Assembly: GCA_002869095.1 (NCBI GenBank)
Contig: PKTO01000086.1
Coordinates: 1 to 9,600 of the forward strand
DNA from: Clostridiales bacterium
Lineage (GTDB): Bacteria > Bacillota > Clostridia > Peptostreptococcales > BM714
Direction: 5' to 3'
DNA: 9,600 bases
Under the pieces are notes generated by a model that saw only the letters and a list, made by a program, of their open reading frames with translations, was not told the DNA's origin and did no database searches. Numbering within the stretch: position 1 is the first letter of the stretch; each line of letters opens with the position of its first letter. A program made the translations under genes and the position numbers. Of the stretch, positions 7,376 through 9,600 are shown one piece after another.

Positions 7376-7585
7376 CGCACATACCTCCTAAGTGGTTCTT
7401 TTGGTTCTACTTAAGAAAATGCTGGATTTCTTCAACTTCTTAATCTCGCGTCTTTCTTTTACAGACTGCCAAGCCTGTTGTTAAGTCCTTACACTGCCTC
7501 TATATGAAGCTCCTTTCAAGGAGCTTGATACAGCTTTGTTATATTATTATGTTACCCTTGCAATTCAATCCTAAACATTTTTTAC

Positions 7586-7606
7586 ACCATTTGAAAGTGG
7601 TATAAT
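7586..7606 (+). promoter_or_regulatory. Extended -10 promoter of the Nudix-HAD operon with imperfect palindrome
   Basis: TGG-TATAAT (7598-7606) is a perfect -10 box with the TGn extension. The -35 region is only a T-run (7578-7583), as is usual for extended -10 promoters. The imperfect palindrome ACCATTTGAAAGTGGT (7586-7601) overlaps the box and could be an operator. The predicted start, near 7613, is about 20 bases before the Nudix ATG. Confidence 0.6.
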
Positions 7607-7634
7607 ACAATTGACAAAACAAGGAGACTTGCAT

Positions 7635-8255
7635 ATGGACTTGAACTTAATAAGAAAAAAACTCCATGACCACTTCCCGATTCCCGAAGGAGACAACAAG
7701 CTTGCTTCAGTGCTTCTGCCCCTGGTGGAAATAGACGGGGAAATATGCCTACTTTTCGAAATTCGTTCAAAAAATCTCAAAACGCAGCCTCGTGAAATAT
7801 GCTTCCCCGGCGGAGGAATTGAAAAAAACGAAGCTCCGAGCCAATCAGCGATCAGGGAGACAATGGAGGAATTGAACCTGTCCCAAAAGCAGATACGGCT
7901 GATAGGGGCAATCGACCGCATCAGCACGCCTTTCAATCTTTTCATTTATTGCTATGTGGGGCTTTTGGATATTGAAAGCGTCGGCGCCTTGTCTGTCAAT
8001 CGAGACGAGGTCCAAAGCGTTTTCACCGTCCCCCTCGACTATTTCATGGAGAACGAGCCCAGTGTTCACCATATCGGCATGAAACTGGACATTCCCGACG
8101 ACTTCCCCTTTGACAAGATTCAGGACGGAAAAGGCTACAACTGGAAAAACGGGCGTTACCCTGTACATTTTTATGAATACGGCGGAAATGTCATTTGGGG
8201 CATGACCGCAAGAATGGTCAACAACTTCGCAAACATACTGAAAGGCATTGACTGA
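7635..8255 (+). CDS. Nudix hydrolase, CoA pyrophosphatase-like
   Basis: A 206-residue Nudix protein. The Nudix box GX5EX7REUXEEXGU is complete except its glycine: G60, E66, R74-E75, E78-E79, then L80-N81-L82, with N in the usual G position. It is preceded by LLFEIRSKNLKTQPREICFPGG (39-60), which follows the NuCoA signature (LLTxRSxxLRxxPGxVxFPGG) of coenzyme A diphosphatases that cut CoA to 4'-phosphopantetheine and 3',5'-ADP. The usual G of PGE is R here (PRE). CoA or an acyl-CoA as substrate is therefore likely but not proven. Start ATG 7635 has AAGGAG eight bases upstream; an upstream in-frame TTG at 7611 lies at the predicted transcription start and is not credible. Its stop overlaps the ribosome binding site of the HAD gene, so the two are co-transcribed and probably coupled in translation. 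Confidence 0.88.
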   Translation: MDLNLIRKKLHDHFPIPEGDNKLASVLLPLVEIDGEICLLFEIRSKNLKTQPREICFPGGGIEKNEAPSQSAIRETMEELNLSQKQIRLIGAIDRISTPFNLFIYCYVGLLDIESVGALSVNRDEVQSVFTVPLDYFMENEPSVHHIGMKLDIPDDFPFDKIQDGKGYNWKNGRYPVHFYEYGGNVIWGMTARMVNNFANILKGID

Positions 8256-8266
8256 GGAGGTGCTTT

Positions 8267-8989
8267 ATGTCCACAACAGGTGCATTTTTCGATATCGACG
8301 GAACTCTTTACAGAAATTCACTCATGATAGAGCATTTCAAAAAACTTATGAAGTACGAAGTCATCAACCCCGCGCTTTGGCACACAAAGGTTAGAAAGAC
8401 ATACGAGAATTGGGAAAAACGCCGAGGAAACTATGACGACTATCTGCTTGAACTGGCTGAAGTCTATATTGGTTCCCTCAAGGGCCTTGACAAGGACATG
8501 CTTGAATTCATTACAAATCAGGTGATTGACCTCAAAGGAGACAATGTCTATGTCTACACCAGAGAAAGGATTGCCTGGCACAAAACGATGGGCCACAAAA
8601 TACTGTTCATTTCAGGAAGTCCTTCCTTCCTTGTCCGCAAAATGGCGGAAAGGTACGAAATTGACGACTTCAAAGCTTCCGTCTATGAAACCGATTCGGA
8701 AAATCGTTTCACAGGCGAAATAAAGCAAATGTGGGATTCCGAAAACAAAAAAAAGGCAATGAGCGCTTTCGTTTCCAAATACGACATCGATTTGGACAAA
8801 AGCTATTCATATGGAGACACCGCAGGAGACATATCGATGTTCGAAATGACGGGACACCCCGTTGCCATAAACCCCACCAAAGAACTCCTGCTGGGAATAA
8901 AGGCAAGAAAAGACCTTAGCGAACGAATGAAAATAATCGTCGAAAGAAAAGACATAATCTACCATTTGGACGCATCTGTGGAGATATAG
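8267..8989 (+). CDS. HAD-superfamily subfamily IB (phosphoserine-phosphatase-like) hydrolase
   Basis: A 240-residue cytoplasmic phosphatase candidate with all four HAD motifs: motif I FFDIDGTL (D9 nucleophile, D11), motif II FISGS (S116), motif III lysine in SENKKKAM (161-163), motif IV YGDTAGDISMF (D184, D188). The helical cap between motifs I and II (about residues 18-100) and the VAINPTKELL sequence after motif IV are typical of HAD-IB. Members act on phosphoserine or other small phosphomonoesters; the substrate is not evident. The pairing with a CoA-type Nudix enzyme may mean that it removes phosphate from a Nudix product, but that is inference. AGGAGG (8255-8260) is six bases from the ATG and begins on the last base of the Nudix stop. 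Confidence 0.9.
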   Translation: MSTTGAFFDIDGTLYRNSLMIEHFKKLMKYEVINPALWHTKVRKTYENWEKRRGNYDDYLLELAEVYIGSLKGLDKDMLEFITNQVIDLKGDNVYVYTRERIAWHKTMGHKILFISGSPSFLVRKMAERYEIDDFKASVYETDSENRFTGEIKQMWDSENKKKAMSAFVSKYDIDLDKSYSYGDTAGDISMFEMTGHPVAINPTKELLLGIKARKDLSERMKIIVERKDIIYHLDASVEI

Positions 8990-9002
8990 TAAAAACAGCG
9001 GG

Positions 9003-9025
9003 CAGTGGTCAGTGGTCAGCAGGCA
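9003..9025. repeat. Short tandem repeat CAGTGGT-CAGTGGT-CAGCAGG
   Basis: Two exact copies of CAGTGGT (9003-9009, 9010-9016) are followed by a degenerate copy CAGCAGG and CAG, directly after the HAD gene. The copy number is small and no palindrome or spacer structure is present. It might be a dispersed intergenic motif; this cannot be judged from one window. Confidence 0.5.
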
Positions 9026-9030
9026 GAAAA

Positions 9031-9108
9031 GGATAAAAGCAAAAGAGCAAAATCAAAACCCAAAATGCAAATGCATATCAGGTGGTCGATTTTGCTTTTT
9101 TTTATCTT
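9031..9108 (+). terminator. Probable intrinsic terminator after the Nudix-HAD operon
   Basis: AGCAAAATC (9046-9054) pairs with GATTTTGCT (9088-9096), followed by seven more T residues. The outer GATAAAA (9032-9038) can pair with TTTTATC (9100-9106), lengthening the stem imperfectly. The loop of 33 bases is unusually long for a terminator and has its own small palindrome, ATGCAAATGCAT, so efficiency is uncertain. It lies about 55 bases after the HAD stop. Confidence 0.5.
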
Positions 9109-9266
9109 TGTCTCTTTCTTTAAACTTACTACTGCCCTCTGCGAAACCACTCATCCCTGAATTTCGGCTCGGGTTTCTCCAGGATTATCAAAGCGCTGCA
9201 AATCACATCGCACTTCTCCGCCATTTCTCTGTAATTTTTGGCTTTGACGGTACCTTTTACTCTGAA

Positions 9267-9530
9267 TTATTCATGGTTTTTCCTTTCAATCAGTTGTATT
9301 TTCATTTCAGCAACGGATGCGATCCACACAAGCAGTCCGCCGGTGGATCTGAGCACAAAATTGACTGACAGATCCGTTATCATCCAGGATATATATCCCA
9401 TTGATAAAATCCAAAATACATATACAAGTCCTCGAACAGGTTTGCCGCACATCACATGCCCAGAACCTGGCACTATAATGGCCGAAAAAAGTATAAACCA
9501 TTTATTGAGTTTGAATTTCAAGGATTCCAC
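9267..9530 (-). CDS. Small membrane protein with a PGSGH...GKPVRGL motif
   Basis: An 87-residue hydrophobic protein with segments near residues 11-22, 34-50 and 62-73, a short basic N terminus and a charged tail. The motif PGSGHVMCGKPVRGLVYVFW (21-40), a Pro-Gly-Ser-Gly-His turn followed by a GK..RGL loop, recurs as I remember in small uncharacterised Firmicute membrane proteins that resemble TM2 or zinc-ribbon-linked two-helix proteins. I cannot name its function. The start is uncertain: GTG 9530 has GGAG only one base upstream, whereas TTG 9521 has the same GGAG ten bases upstream. An in-frame TAG at 9539-9537 excludes a longer form. It begins immediately after another leftward reading frame, so the two are probably in one operon. 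Confidence 0.65.
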   Translation of the reverse strand: MESLKFKLNKWFILFSAIIVPGSGHVMCGKPVRGLVYVFWILSMGYISWMITDLSVNFVLRSTGGLLVWIASVAEMKIQLIERKNHE

Positions 9531-9536
9531 TCTCCA

Positions 9537-9600
9537 CTAGTAGCCTTTTGGCCTCGGCAGATAGGAGGCACCTTCCGCCGTGAATTCTTCAATGTTCATA
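9537..9600 (-). CDS. C-terminal end of a leftward reading frame running out of the window
   Basis: The minus strand reads MNIEEFTAEGASYLPRPKGY then TAG (9539-9537), open to the window edge. The ATG (9599-9597) may be internal, since what precedes it is outside. Nine bases separate this frame's end from the small membrane protein's first possible start, which fits a compact operon. Twenty codons are too few to identify a family, and the frame could be non-coding. Confidence 0.35.
   Translation of the reverse strand, partial: MNIEEFTAEGASYLPRPKGY

Larger units (their letters stand above)
7262..7536 (-). ncRNA. Candidate structured RNA of about 270 nt, family not recognised
   Basis: This gene-free stretch carries its own signals on the minus strand. 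Upstream are TTGAAT (7568-7563) and, 16 bp on, TAATAT (7546-7541); TATAAC at 7543-7538 is an alternative -10 box. The 3' end is a good intrinsic terminator. Between them I see a hairpin AAGCUCC-UUGAAA-GGAGCUU (7526-7507), a hairpin GUCU/AGAC within 7470-7450, a hairpin UUAAGAA/UUCUUAA with inner GUUG/CAGC (about 7444-7410), and a long-range helix between GCAGUGUAAG (7497-7488) and CUUACAACUGC (7320-7310, one bulge) that encloses about 167 nt and abuts the terminator. An AGGAGG (7389-7384) is followed by a 22-codon frame. It could instead be a 5' leader or a degraded small gene. Base pairing was read by eye and the long-range helix alone could be chance. Confidence 0.45.

Noticed and set aside
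7507..7526. Hairpin AAGCTCC/GGAGCTT as a terminator
   Set aside because: No T-run follows on either strand; it fits better as a stem of the candidate RNA.
9003..9025. CRISPR-like repeat
   Set aside because: Seven-base contiguous units with no spacers and only two exact copies.
9102..9266. Minus-strand frame continuing in phase for about 45 codons after the stop of the small membrane protein, containing MAEKCDVICS
   Set aside because: No ribosome binding site before its ATG, and an open stretch of this size is not rare by chance. A read-through or decayed extension is possible but unsupported.

Overview
The window looks like chromosomal DNA from a low-to-middle GC Firmicute, most likely a member of the Clostridia. 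The basis is strong AGGAGG-type ribosome binding sites, frequent ATA/AGA/AGG codons, short operons with overlapping genes, intrinsic terminators, and a NusG_II-domain protein beside ApbE. The genus cannot be read from the sequence. There is no sign of phage, insertion sequence, CRISPR array, tRNA or rRNA.

Layout. Positions 1-4960 are transcribed leftward (minus strand): a secreted or anchored NusG_II-domain protein (4960-4580), a short single-domain DAHP synthase (4596-3799), a YihY/BrkB-family membrane protein (3768-2875), and a very large protein (2813 to beyond position 1). The large protein joins an N-terminal HD phosphohydrolase domain to a long helical middle part and then begins a nucleotidyltransferase domain with FPGTFDPFS just as the window ends. 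It is 937 codons long here without a stop and has its own candidate promoter. Rightward, 5043-6083 encodes the lipoprotein ApbE (FAD:protein FMN transferase), divergent from the NusG_II gene through a 62-bp region where two opposing promoters overlap around a palindrome. ApbE and a leftward D-2-hydroxyacid dehydrogenase (7145-6183) converge on a shared 14-bp-stem terminator.

Between the dehydrogenase and the next rightward gene lies about 490 bp without a conventional gene. It contains what appears to be an independent minus-strand RNA of roughly 270 nt: candidate promoter, several hairpins, a long-range closing helix, a perfect AGGAGG eight bases before an ATA-initiated 22-codon frame, and an intrinsic terminator. 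I could not match it to a named family, and it is the best lead in the window with the HD-nucleotidyltransferase giant.

Positions 7635-8989 hold a two-gene rightward operon: a CoA-pyrophosphatase-like Nudix hydrolase and a HAD-IB phosphatase, translationally coupled. The right end carries a short CAGTGGT tandem repeat, a terminator, a small leftward membrane protein (9530-9267), and the C-terminal codons of a further leftward reading frame running out of the window.

Functionally the genes do not make one pathway. The ApbE/NusG_II pair points to covalent flavinylation and redox work outside the membrane. DAHP synthase is the entry to aromatic biosynthesis, here in a form without a regulatory domain. 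The Nudix, HAD and HD/nucleotidyltransferase proteins all suggest turnover of nucleotides or cofactors.
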